Position numbers and translations under genes: made by a program. The notes beneath the pieces are model-generated. The model did not search any database. It saw only the letters and a list, made by a program, of their open reading frames with translations, and was not told the origin of the DNA. 64,000 nt of DNA from Microbulbifer sp. ALW1 (GTDB taxonomy: Bacteria > Pseudomonadota > Gammaproteobacteria > Pseudomonadales > Cellvibrionaceae), in the NCBI RefSeq assembly GCF_009903625.1, contig NZ_CP047569.1, positions 640,001-704,000 on the forward strand. The letters are read 5' to 3'. Below, one piece after another: positions 48,700-57,940 of the stretch (the first letter of the stretch is position 1; the number at the start of each line of letters is the position of its first letter).

Positions 48700-50309
48700 G
48701 TTTGGCGAGCCAGGAAGCAGAATATGTGGTGATTGGTTCCGGCGTGGCCGGGGCGCTGGTGGCGAATGAGCTGGCGCGAGCCGGAAAGTCGGTGCTGATC
48801 CTGGAGGCCGGCCCCAGGATTCCCCGCTGGCAGACGCTGGAGCGCTTTCGCAACCTGCGCGACAAATCGGATTTTATGGCAGCGTATCAGTCCGCCCCCT
48901 GGGCGCCTCATCCACAGTACGGTGAATTCGCGAATGACTACCTGATCTTCAAAGGCAGCCACCCATTCAACTCGCAATATATCCGCGCGGTGGGTGGCAC
49001 CACCTGGCATTGGGCTGCCTCCTGCTGGCGGTTTTTACCCAGCGATTTCAAATTGAACAGCCTGTACGGCGTGGGACGCGACTGGCCGATTGAATACGCC
49101 GAGCTGGAACCCTGGTACCAGCGCGCCGAGCAGGAGCTGGGTGTCTGGGGACCTGCAGACGAAGAACTGGGCTCACCGCGCTCGGCACCCTACCCCATGC
49201 AACCTTTGCCGCTGTCGTACAACGAGGCGAGGGTAAAAGAGCGCATGAATGGCCACAACCCGGCGTGGCGAGTGGTGACAGAGCCGGTGGCGCGCAACAG
49301 CCGCCCCTATGACGGCCGCCCCACCTGCTGTGGCAATAACAACTGCATGCCTATCTGCCCTATTGGCGCCATGTACAACGGCGTAGTGCATGTGGAAAAG
49401 GCCGAGGCAAATGGTGCCGAACTTATCCACAGCGCGGTGGTAAACCGGCTGGTGAGTGAGGGGGATCGAATCATCGCCGCCGAGTACAAGGATCCGCTGG
49501 GCAATAATTATCGGATTACCGGCAAAAACTTTATTCTCGCCGCCAACGGCATCGAAACCCCAAAATTGATGCTGATGTCCTACGGCCGCCACAATCCCAC
49601 CGGGGTGGGTAATCGCTCGGATATGGTAGGGCGCAATCTGATGGACCACCCGGGGACCGGAGTGCGTTTTTACGCCGATGAGCACCTGTGGCCGGGGCGC
49701 GGCCCCCAGGAAATGACCTCGATGGTCGGCTTTCGCGACGGCGATTTCCGCGCCCGGTACGCGGGCAAGAAACTGCACCTGTCGAATATCTCCGCGGTAC
49801 AGAAGGCGGCCCGCGCGGCGCTGCAACAACGGGAGCCCATCGATGTGCCCGAACTCACCGTGCGGCTCCGGGATCGCGCTGCGCGCCATGTGGAGTTCAA
49901 CAGCTTCCACGAGATACTGCCACTGCCGCAAAATCGCATCCGCCCGAGCACCTCGGAAAAAGATGCCAGTGGCATCCCCCGGCCGGAAATTACCTACCAC
50001 ATCGATGACTATGTGGTGAAAAGTGCCGCGCACACCCGTGCAACTTATGCCGAAATCGCCAAAGTACTGGGCGGTACCGACATCACCCATAGCGATGATT
50101 TCGCCCCCAACAACCATATCAGCGGCACCACCATCATGGGCGCCAGGGCGGAGGATTCGGTGGTGGATAAGGACTGCCGCACCTTCGATCACCCCAATGT
50201 GTTTATTGCCGGTAGCTCGGTGATGCCCACCGTGGGTACCGTCAATGTCACCCTCACCATCGCCGCGCTGGCCCTGCGCCTGGCGGATACGCTGATCAAG
50301 GAGTCGTGA
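48696..50309 (+). CDS. GMC-family FAD dehydrogenase, large subunit of a membrane-bound complex
   Basis: The 537-residue flavoprotein has GSGVAGALVANELARAG (residues 14-30) as its FAD-binding motif. It ends with the GMC signature HISGTTIMG, a DPxxxV-like DCRTFDHPNVFIAGSSVMP and GTVNVTLTIAALALRLAD. Cys211/212, 217 and 221 in CCGNNNCMPICPIGA match the iron-sulphur-ligand region of fructose/glucose dehydrogenases. It starts at GTG within the end of the small-subunit gene, and the cytochrome gene follows with overlap. The probable substrate is a sugar, polyol or other alcohol; it cannot be told further. Confidence 0.9.
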   Translation: MSLASQEAEYVVIGSGVAGALVANELARAGKSVLILEAGPRIPRWQTLERFRNLRDKSDFMAAYQSAPWAPHPQYGEFANDYLIFKGSHPFNSQYIRAVGGTTWHWAASCWRFLPSDFKLNSLYGVGRDWPIEYAELEPWYQRAEQELGVWGPADEELGSPRSAPYPMQPLPLSYNEARVKERMNGHNPAWRVVTEPVARNSRPYDGRPTCCGNNNCMPICPIGAMYNGVVHVEKAEANGAELIHSAVVNRLVSEGDRIIAAEYKDPLGNNYRITGKNFILAANGIETPKLMLMSYGRHNPTGVGNRSDMVGRNLMDHPGTGVRFYADEHLWPGRGPQEMTSMVGFRDGDFRARYAGKKLHLSNISAVQKAARAALQQREPIDVPELTVRLRDRAARHVEFNSFHEILPLPQNRIRPSTSEKDASGIPRPEITYHIDDYVVKSAAHTRATYAEIAKVLGGTDITHSDDFAPNNHISGTTIMGARAEDSVVDKDCRTFDHPNVFIAGSSVMPTVGTVNVTLTIAALALRLADTLIKES

Positions 50310-50311
50310 GG

Positions 50312-51664
50312 ATGCACTGGCGTTTGGCGCTCACGGGACTGGTGTGTGCACTGTTGCCTCTGGCCTGGCTGAGCGCTCAGGAAATCTGGGATCAGGCCGC
50401 GGTGTCTGAAGTGAATACCGAACTGAACCGGCCAGCACTCATCGAAAGAGGCCGCTACCTGGCCATCGCCGGGGACTGCCAGGCGTGCCACACCAAACCC
50501 GGTGGCAGCGCTTTTGCCGGTGGTCGCGGGCTGGAAATCCCCAAGCTGGGCACCCTCTACAGCAGCAATATCACACCGGATATCAACACCGGCATTGGCG
50601 GTTGGAAACTGGAGGAGTTCGAGCGCGCCCTGCGTCGGGGAATTGGCAAAAACGGGCGCAACCTCTACCCCGCCATGCCCTACGAGTCCTACGCCAAAAT
50701 TACTGATGAGGATATTGAGGCACTCTACGCCTATTTCCTGTTCGGGATAGAGCCGGTACATGAAGCGCCGCCAGCCAACAAAATTCCCCGACTGCTCAGT
50801 GCGCGCTGGCCGCTGGCAATTTGGAATTTCCTGTTCAGGCCCAGTGGGCCTTTTGAGTCAAGCCCGGATCAGGGTGCGGAGTGGAACCGCGGCGCCTATC
50901 TGGTACAGGGCCTGGCGCATTGCGGCGAATGCCATACCCCGCGGGGGATCGCGTTACAGGAAAAAGCCTACGACGAGAACAGCAAGGGGTATCTCAGTGG
51001 CGGCCCGGTGCTGGATGGCTGGGAAGCCTACAACATTACACCCGACCCGGTGAGTGGCATCGGTGACTGGACTTCCGCGCAATTGCAGCAGTATCTGAAA
51101 ACCGGTCACGTAAATCGCCTTGCCCAGGCTGGCGGCCCCATGGCCGAGGCGATCGAAAACAGTTTTGCAAAAATGACGGACGCCGATATCCGCGCGATGG
51201 TGACCTATCTGCGCAGTATTCCGTCGGTCAGTGGAAAAACCCGGGTAGCGCGACAGGCGCGAGGTACACCGGCCACCGATGTCATTATCAAGCGCGGTAA
51301 CCTGCTTGCCATCGACCGCAGCCCGGTGCTGCGATCCGATGGCGCGCGCCTGTATTTGGGGCTGTGTGCCAGCTGCCATGGTGTCGACGGCGGTGGCAGC
51401 AACGATGGCCATTACCCCTCGCTGATCCGCAATTCCACCGTCGGCGCGGCCAGCGAGCACAACCTGCGCCAGGCGATTCTGCAGGGCATAAGTCGCACCG
51501 TGAACGGCGAAGAAAAAATGATGCCAGGCTTCGCCAGCGAGTTGAGCGAAGAAGATCTGAGCAAGCTACTGGAATACCTCCGCCGGCAGTTCGCTGCGCC
51601 ACCACCGAGTGATGCTTCCGTAAAAATCGATCAGGCGGCGTCTCCGCAAACTGCCATTCCATAA
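50312..51664 (+). CDS. Triheme cytochrome c subunit of the GMC dehydrogenase
   Basis: From ATG 50312 the product is 450 residues, with AAGGAG exactly 8 bases upstream. A leader peptide (residues 1-23) is followed by three c-type heme motifs: CQACH at 56-60, CGECH at 204-208 and CASCH at 352-356. This is the usual electron-accepting subunit of fructose, gluconate and alcohol dehydrogenase complexes, and it passes electrons to ubiquinone at the membrane. The C-terminus has no clear membrane anchor. With the two upstream genes it makes a complete complex. Confidence 0.93.
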   Translation: MHWRLALTGLVCALLPLAWLSAQEIWDQAAVSEVNTELNRPALIERGRYLAIAGDCQACHTKPGGSAFAGGRGLEIPKLGTLYSSNITPDINTGIGGWKLEEFERALRRGIGKNGRNLYPAMPYESYAKITDEDIEALYAYFLFGIEPVHEAPPANKIPRLLSARWPLAIWNFLFRPSGPFESSPDQGAEWNRGAYLVQGLAHCGECHTPRGIALQEKAYDENSKGYLSGGPVLDGWEAYNITPDPVSGIGDWTSAQLQQYLKTGHVNRLAQAGGPMAEAIENSFAKMTDADIRAMVTYLRSIPSVSGKTRVARQARGTPATDVIIKRGNLLAIDRSPVLRSDGARLYLGLCASCHGVDGGGSNDGHYPSLIRNSTVGAASEHNLRQAILQGISRTVNGEEKMMPGFASELSEEDLSKLLEYLRRQFAAPPPSDASVKIDQAASPQTAIP

Positions 51665-51857
51665 CTTTCTGACAGAAACTTTACCAAAATATCCCGCGGC
51701 GACGGTTTACCTTGTGTCGCCTCTTCTGATCCGGTAGAACCGACACATAAACCTAAGATAAATGGCTTTATGTTTCACATCCAAGGCACTGTCGGTGATC
51801 CGCAGTGCAAGCGCTCCAGCGATTACCACCTCAGCGAGTGGTTCGACAATTAGTTGA

Positions 51858-51879
51858 CCGTTACCAGATCTGGTAACGG
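51858..51879. promoter_or_regulatory. 22-bp perfect palindrome before the second TonB receptor
   Basis: The half-site CCGTTACCAGA is followed directly by its exact complement. It lies 141 bases before the receptor start in a 356-base gap (51665-52020) that has no supported gene. It is followed at 51879-51910 by a second short stem (GGCAG / CTGCC) and a T-run. It may be a repressor operator or part of an attenuator. Confidence 0.6.
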
Positions 51880-52020
51880 GCAGCCCTTTCCTGCCTGATT
51901 TTTTCCCAGCTTCCAACCTCGGCTCAGTCTCTGGCTGTGCGCTATTTGCGTCGTATTGCCTCGGCTGTGCCGGCGAGACCCAAGACTTACAACAACGACG
52001 ACACACCCAAGGGGAAAGTG

Positions 52021-54270
52021 ATGAAATCATCCAACAAGCAACTACTGGCTTTGGCGATCGCCGCGGTCAACTGCGCACCGGTAGCGGTGCTGGCACAGAG
52101 TGAAACCGAAAAAAACATGGTGCTCGAAGAAGTCGTGGTAACAGCCAGTCGCCGCGCCGAGAGCATCCAGGACATTCCCTACAACATAACCGCGGTAACC
52201 GGCGAGTTTATCAACGACATCGGCGCTGACGATTTGAGCAAAATGTCCCAGTTCATTCCGGGCATGCAGATGATCGACGCCGGCGCCCGCAGCACCGGTC
52301 TGGTGACCCTCCGCGGTATGAACGTCGGTGGCCTGGAAGCATCCGAGAACCAGGGCGGTAAGGACATCATTTCCCGCTACGTCAACGACACGCCGCTGCT
52401 GATCGACTTCAAACTGGTGGACATCGAGCGCGTGGAAGTCCTGCGTGGGCCCCAGGGCACCCTGTACGGCCGCGGTGCCATGGCCGGTACCCTGCGCTAT
52501 ATCCTCAACAAACCGAACACTGAAGCTACCGAGGGTTCGCTGCGCACCGAGGTGTACAAGAACAGCGAGAGTGACGGTTTCTCCAATGAGGTAAGTGGCG
52601 TACTCAACCTGCCGCTGTCCGACACCCTGGCTCTGCGTATGTCCGGTACCCGCGTGGATGATGCCGGCTTTGTGGATTACAACAACGTGCTGGCTGAGCC
52701 GGGCGTTTCCAACGACGAGCGCAAGATCAAGGACGCCAACACCGAAGAAACCACTTCTGCCCGGTTCGCCCTGCGCTGGGAGCCGACCGATACCTTCTTC
52801 GCCCAGGCCAACTACTACCTGCAGGATTCCAAGGCCGGTGGCCGTCAGGCGGTGAACCCGGGCTTTACCGGAGACGACTTCACCTCTTCCCTGCGCTACG
52901 AAGAAGTGCGTGAGAACAAGGACACCCTGTTCAACGTGGAGCTGGGATACAACAGCGACGCCATCGAAATCTTCTCCACCACCTCCGTGGCGGAATACGA
53001 AGGCATCGGTAACCGCGACCAGACCGACCTGCTGTGTGTAGACATCTGGAGCGGCTATTGCGATTTCCCGCAGTTCTCCGCATACACCGTAGATGACAAC
53101 CAGTCCGAGTCCCTGGTACACGAGACCCGCTTCCTGTCCACCGACGAGAACTCCCCCGAGTGGCTCGACTGGATCGCCGGCGTCTACTACGAGGAAACCG
53201 ACACTCTGCTGGATGCCCGCGAGTACACGCCCGGCTTCGGCGACTTCGTGGTGAACGAATGGGACTGGTCTCCCACTGGCCTGGGCGACCTGGAATACTG
53301 GCGCTATGCGGACAGCACCTTCAAAGAGCAGGCCGTGTACGGTGAAGCCACCTTCCACGCCAACGAGCAGCTGCAGTTCACCCTGGGCGCGCGCTACTTC
53401 CAGCAGGAAGAGAAATTCGCCTACGACTGCACCATGCTGCCGTTCTACACCGGTACCGATCCTGACTGCCGCGATGGCGATGGCGAGATCGACGACACCG
53501 TATTCAAGCTGAATGCCGCCTACAACTTCACCGATGACGTCATGCTCTACGCGACCGTGGCCGAAGGCTTCCGCCGCGGCGGCACCAACGCCGGTCCGCA
53601 GTTGCTGGACAGCGAGCAGACCTTCAGCTCCGACTCTGCGGTGAACTACGAGCTGGGCTGGCACACCACCCTCGGCGGCAACATCATCCTGAACGGTGCG
53701 GTATTCATGATCGACTGGAGCGATCTGCAGGTACCGACCAAGTCTCAGGAAGCGGCGATCAACATCACCAAAAACGCCAGCCAGGGCCAGATCAGCGGCC
53801 TCGAGCTGTCCGCTCAGGCCGCACTCAGCGACAACCTGATGCTGAACGGCTGGGTGACCTATTACGACCACGCACTCGATGGCGATGCGCCGGAGATCGG
53901 CGGTTATGACGGCGACAGCTTCCCCGGCGTGCCCAATCTGCAATACAACCTGGCGCTGGATTACAACGTTGCGGTACCGACCGGCGAGCTGACTCTGCGC
54001 GGCAATATGTATTACAAGGATGCCGTCGACACCCGTCTCAACAGCCTCGATGACAACTTCGACAACGAAACCCTGAAGGACTACCACCTGTTCAACCTGT
54101 CGGCGGACTATCGCCTGGACCAGTGGCGCGCTTCGCTGTTCGCGGATAACGTCACCAACGAGCTGTATTACAACGGTGTGCGCAGTGCCAAACGCTACGG
54201 CGAGCGCGGCCAGTTCTACTATGTGGGGCAGCCGCGCACCCTCGGGGTGAATGTCGCTTACGAGTTCTGA
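52021..54270 (+). CDS. TonB-dependent outer-membrane receptor
   Basis: From ATG 52021 the product is 749 residues. It has a signal peptide (to LAQSE, about residue 26), the plug (EEVVVTASRRAESIQDIPYNI, LRGMNVGG, VEVLRGPQGTLYGRGAMAGTLRYI) and a barrel that ends TLGVNVAYEF. The frame is open upstream to 51937, but the signal peptide and GGGGAAAG site mark 52021. Its plug resembles receptors for complex organic ligands. It is followed by a terminator and a TPR-sulfotransferase gene. Confidence 0.93.
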   Translation: MKSSNKQLLALAIAAVNCAPVAVLAQSETEKNMVLEEVVVTASRRAESIQDIPYNITAVTGEFINDIGADDLSKMSQFIPGMQMIDAGARSTGLVTLRGMNVGGLEASENQGGKDIISRYVNDTPLLIDFKLVDIERVEVLRGPQGTLYGRGAMAGTLRYILNKPNTEATEGSLRTEVYKNSESDGFSNEVSGVLNLPLSDTLALRMSGTRVDDAGFVDYNNVLAEPGVSNDERKIKDANTEETTSARFALRWEPTDTFFAQANYYLQDSKAGGRQAVNPGFTGDDFTSSLRYEEVRENKDTLFNVELGYNSDAIEIFSTTSVAEYEGIGNRDQTDLLCVDIWSGYCDFPQFSAYTVDDNQSESLVHETRFLSTDENSPEWLDWIAGVYYEETDTLLDAREYTPGFGDFVVNEWDWSPTGLGDLEYWRYADSTFKEQAVYGEATFHANEQLQFTLGARYFQQEEKFAYDCTMLPFYTGTDPDCRDGDGEIDDTVFKLNAAYNFTDDVMLYATVAEGFRRGGTNAGPQLLDSEQTFSSDSAVNYELGWHTTLGGNIILNGAVFMIDWSDLQVPTKSQEAAINITKNASQGQISGLELSAQAALSDNLMLNGWVTYYDHALDGDAPEIGGYDGDSFPGVPNLQYNLALDYNVAVPTGELTLRGNMYYKDAVDTRLNSLDDNFDNETLKDYHLFNLSADYRLDQWRASLFADNVTNELYYNGVRSAKRYGERGQFYYVGQPRTLGVNVAYEF

Positions 54271-54296
54271 TCGCCGGTCTCACAGGACTAACCTTC

Positions 54297-54320
54297 GGCG
54301 GGGCTTGCCCCGCCTTTTTT
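54297..54320 (+). terminator. Intrinsic terminator after the TonB receptor
   Basis: GGCGGGGC, a two-base loop and GCCCCGCC followed by six T residues form a strong hairpin terminator 26 bases after the stop. Confidence 0.92.
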
Positions 54321-54381
54321 GCTTCTGGCACAACCATGTCTACACCGAGCGAACGCCAACCAACATTTCAAGTGAATCACC

Positions 54382-55977
54382 ATGTCCGATGACATCAACC
54401 GCCAACAGCTCGATCTCGCCCGCCGCGCCGCGACCGAGGGCGACTGGCGCGCCGTGTCTGCCCGCTGTATCGGGGTGTTGAAGTCCGAACCCCAGCGGGC
54501 CGAGGCGCATACCCTGCTGGGCCTCGCCGCGCTCGAAGGAGGCAGGCCGCAGATCGCGGTGCGCGCCTTCAAGGCGGCGCTGCGCGCCGACGCGGAGTTT
54601 GGTGAGGCCAGGGTATATCTCGCGCGGATTCTTGCCGCCAACGGCCAGTTTGCCGCGGCTGAGTCCGAGGCGGCACTGTGTCTGCCGCAGATTGCGGGCA
54701 ACCCGGAACTGCTGGATATGCTGGCGACGATTTACAGCCGCCTGGGCCGTCAGCAACAGGCGCTGTCGCTCTACCGGCAGGCTCTGCAACTGGCGCCGGA
54801 CAATATCGGCATTCTCGTCAATGCGGCGGCGGTACAACTCTTTCTCGGTCGCAGCGCGGACGCCGGTATCGCACTAAGGCGGGTCCTTGAGCGGGCCCCG
54901 GACCACTACCGCGCCCACTGGCTGCTGGCAAAAAGCCGCCGCGGCAACCACACGGAAACGCGCGCGCACCTGGAGGCGTTGCAAGCCCTCGCCGGTACCG
55001 CTCCACCGGTGGCGCAACCCTATTTGCACTACGCCGCCGGTAAACTGAGTGAAGACCTGAGGGACTGGGACTGCGCATGGCAACACTACCAGGCTGGCGC
55101 CGACGCCCAGCGGCAACGATTGCACTACGATACGGAAAGTGAGCGGGAAACCTTTAACGCGGTGCATGAGCATCTGGGGGAGAGCTGGTACCACCGGACC
55201 GGAGACCACAGTCCGCCGACAAGCGGCGGGGAAACTCCGATTTTCATTGTCGGCCTGCCGCGGGCGGGCAGCACCCTGGTGGAACAGATACTGGGTAGCC
55301 ATGCACAGGTGCAGGCTCTGGGTGAGCTGGTGCAATGGCCGGTGGCGGTGAAGCAACAGCTGGGCCGTGGCGAAGCGGCGCTGTTGAGCCCTGCGGACGC
55401 GCGTGCGATTGCCACACGGTCACCGGCGGGACTGGGGCGGATCTACCTGCAGAGTATCCGGCACCTGCGCAATGAACGGCGCTGTTTCACGGACAAATTG
55501 CCAGGCAACTTCCTTTACCTGCCGCTGATTGCCCGTGCCCTGCCCGGCGCCCGCTTCGTACATGTGAGGCGCAACCCCATGGACGCCGGTCTCGCCACGT
55601 ACAAGCAACTGTTCGCGGACGCCTACCCCTGGTCCTACGACCTCGAAGAGCTGGGCCACTACTATGTGCAGTATCACCAGCTGATGCAGCAGTGGCAGGC
55701 GCTGCTGTCGGGCCGCATTTATACGATCGATTACGATTTACTGGTGGCGGAGCCTGAACGGGAGACGCGGTCTTTGCTGGATTGGCTGCAGCTGCCGTTT
55801 GAACGCGCTTGCCTGGAATTTCACCGGGCGGGCCTGACGGCCGCCACCGCCAGCGCCACCCAGGTGCGCGAACCCATTCACCAACGCGCAAGTGGTCGCT
55901 GGCAGCTATTCGCCGAACAGTTGCAGCCCTATCGAGCAATTCTGGAAAACGCGGGGATCCTGCCGCCAGACAGTTGA
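54382..55977 (+). CDS. TPR-repeat sulfotransferase
   Basis: The 531-residue protein has four to five tetratricopeptide repeats in residues 1-240 (for example AEAHTLLGLAALEGGRPQIA and LAPDNIGILVNAAAVQLFLG, each described by its A-G-A pattern). A sulfotransferase domain follows, starting near 283. The PAPS 5'-phosphate loop is GLPRAGST at 291-298, and the 3'-phosphate site region is RFVHVRRNPMDAG near 392-405. No export signal is visible. Such proteins are often encoded beside TonB receptors in marine Proteobacteria, and the acceptor is unknown. Confidence 0.88.
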   Translation: MSDDINRQQLDLARRAATEGDWRAVSARCIGVLKSEPQRAEAHTLLGLAALEGGRPQIAVRAFKAALRADAEFGEARVYLARILAANGQFAAAESEAALCLPQIAGNPELLDMLATIYSRLGRQQQALSLYRQALQLAPDNIGILVNAAAVQLFLGRSADAGIALRRVLERAPDHYRAHWLLAKSRRGNHTETRAHLEALQALAGTAPPVAQPYLHYAAGKLSEDLRDWDCAWQHYQAGADAQRQRLHYDTESERETFNAVHEHLGESWYHRTGDHSPPTSGGETPIFIVGLPRAGSTLVEQILGSHAQVQALGELVQWPVAVKQQLGRGEAALLSPADARAIATRSPAGLGRIYLQSIRHLRNERRCFTDKLPGNFLYLPLIARALPGARFVHVRRNPMDAGLATYKQLFADAYPWSYDLEELGHYYVQYHQLMQQWQALLSGRIYTIDYDLLVAEPERETRSLLDWLQLPFERACLEFHRAGLTAATASATQVREPIHQRASGRWQLFAEQLQPYRAILENAGILPPDS

Positions 55978-56000
55978 GTCTTGTCCGGGGTAGCAGGTGC

Positions 56001-57884
56001 TTAGAGTCCCGGTTTACTGGACGTTTTGTCCACTCCCTTTTTGTGCTTGCCGACGCTATCACCCCAATGGTGATCCAGATGCAGATCCGCATCGCGCCTG
56101 TCTTCCCGCAATGCCTGCAGTAGTTGCTCACGGTAAATCCTGGTCTGGGCGACGTGCTGGGATTCGTTGCGCCAGTAAGGGAACAGGGATTCCAGCATAC
56201 GCTGGTCGTGCTGTTTGAATTTACGTGCGGCGCGCTGGGCCTGGTGTTTGGACAGACCCAGCAGTTGCAGGGCGCCGGCGCCGATTTCCAGAGCGCTGTC
56301 GACGGTCTCGCGATAGATATAGTGCACCCCCGCTTCCATCAGTGCGTACTGGTGCATGCGGTTGCGCGCGCGCGCGAGAATGGTCAGGTGTGGGAAGTAC
56401 TTCTGGATGCGGCTGACAATTTCCAGTGAGGCCGCCTGATCACTCAGGGTGAGGATGACAATCTTCGCATTCTCGGCACCGGCGGCATGCAGCAGGTCCT
56501 CGCGCGAGGCATCCCCGTAATACGCCTTGATGCCATAGCGGCGCACCAACTCCAGCTGTTCGGCATTGTGCTCCAGCAGGGTGGTGTCGAAGCCGCAGGC
56601 GTTCAGCAGGCGCCCGGCAATCTGGCCATAGCGACCGTATCCGATGATGATGACCGGAGTGCCGTCGTCCTGGGGCGCGCTGTCGGCAACATCCGGCTGC
56701 CGCGGGCCACTGAAGTAGCGGGGCTGAATCAACTGTTCATAGGCCAGCAGCAGCAGGGGAGTGAAGGCCATGGACAGGGCAATCAGCGCGATCAGCACGC
56801 TGGTTACATCCGCCGGCAGCACATGGTTCTGGCTCGCATAGGCCAGCAATACAAAACCGAATTCCCCCGCCTGCGCCAACGACAGCGCGAACAGCCAGTC
56901 CTCCCCTTTCGCCATACCGCGCACCCGCGCCAGCGCGAACAGGATGACGAACTTCACCACCACCAGCAGCGCCAGTAGTCCCAGTAACAGCAGTGGTTTC
57001 TGCATCACCAGTGCCAGGTCCAGGTTGGCACCCACGGCGAGGAAGAAGAGGCCCAGCAGCAGGCCCTTGAAGGGCTCGATATCCGCTTCCAGCTCGTGGC
57101 GGAACTCGCTTTCCGCCAGGACCACACCGGCGATAAAAGTACCCAGGGCCGGGGACAGTTCCAGCCAGGACATGATCGCGGCGGCGCTCAGTACGATCAG
57201 CAGGGAGCAGGCGGTAAACAGTTCCCGGGTGCGCGTGCCCACTACAATCCGCAGCAGTGGTGTCAGCAGGTAGCGCCCCGCCAGAATCAGCGCGGCGACT
57301 GCCGCCAGTACCGCCAGCGCGTAGGCCCAGCCCTGCAGGTCGTCGGGATCGGCGGCCACTTCCACCGTCGCCAATAGCGGCAACAGCGCGAGAATGGGGA
57401 TGACCGCGATGTCCTGAAACAACAACACGCTGAAAGCGTTGCGGCCGCCCTCGGTTTTGAGCAGGTTCTTTTCCGACAGTGACTGCAGCACGATGGCGGT
57501 GGAAGACAGCGCCAGGATCAGGCCCACGGCGGTGGCACTGCGCCAGTCGAAACCGAACAGGGCCATGCCCAGGCCACACACCGCGGCCGCGGTCAGGATG
57601 ACCTGGGCACCACCGGTGCCAAAGATAGAACCGCGCAGCGCCCAGAGTTTTTTCGGCTGCAGTTCCAGCCCGATCAGAAACAGCATCAATGCCACGCCGA
57701 ACTCGGCAAAGTGCAGTTCTTCACTGGTGTCGCCGACCAGGCCAAAGGCGTGGGGGCCAATCAGTACCCCGGCCACCAGATAGCCGAGCACCGAGCCGAA
57801 TCCCAGGCGTTTGGCCAGCGGTACGGATACCACGGCGGCGGCGAGAAAGATGACGGTCTGGAGCAGAAAATTGTCGTGCGGCAT
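56001..57884 (-). CDS. Monovalent cation:proton antiporter-2 family (Kef-like) with TrkA-N domain
   Basis: The 627-residue protein has about twelve N-terminal membrane segments (residues 5-385) with the CPA2 motif region LFLIGLELQPKKLW. A cytoplasmic Rossmann RCK/TrkA-N domain follows near 410 (VIIIGYGRYGQIAG, YGDASREDLLHAAG). Kef systems export K+ in exchange for H+, often gated by glutathione adducts. The glutathione-gating residues could not be confirmed by eye, so the KefB/KefC type is left open. The charged C-terminal tail is typical. It is followed by a second antiporter gene on the same strand. Confidence 0.9.
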   Translation of the reverse strand: MPHDNFLLQTVIFLAAAVVSVPLAKRLGFGSVLGYLVAGVLIGPHAFGLVGDTSEELHFAEFGVALMLFLIGLELQPKKLWALRGSIFGTGGAQVILTAAAVCGLGMALFGFDWRSATAVGLILALSSTAIVLQSLSEKNLLKTEGGRNAFSVLLFQDIAVIPILALLPLLATVEVAADPDDLQGWAYALAVLAAVAALILAGRYLLTPLLRIVVGTRTRELFTACSLLIVLSAAAIMSWLELSPALGTFIAGVVLAESEFRHELEADIEPFKGLLLGLFFLAVGANLDLALVMQKPLLLLGLLALLVVVKFVILFALARVRGMAKGEDWLFALSLAQAGEFGFVLLAYASQNHVLPADVTSVLIALIALSMAFTPLLLLAYEQLIQPRYFSGPRQPDVADSAPQDDGTPVIIIGYGRYGQIAGRLLNACGFDTTLLEHNAEQLELVRRYGIKAYYGDASREDLLHAAGAENAKIVILTLSDQAASLEIVSRIQKYFPHLTILARARNRMHQYALMEAGVHYIYRETVDSALEIGAGALQLLGLSKHQAQRAARKFKQHDQRMLESLFPYWRNESQHVAQTRIYREQLLQALREDRRDADLHLDHHWGDSVGKHKKGVDKTSSKPGL

Positions 57885-57940
57885 GGCCTGGCTTATTGAT
57901 TGTCGTGAATAAATGATCGCAGGGCCGCGGCGGAGCGGAA

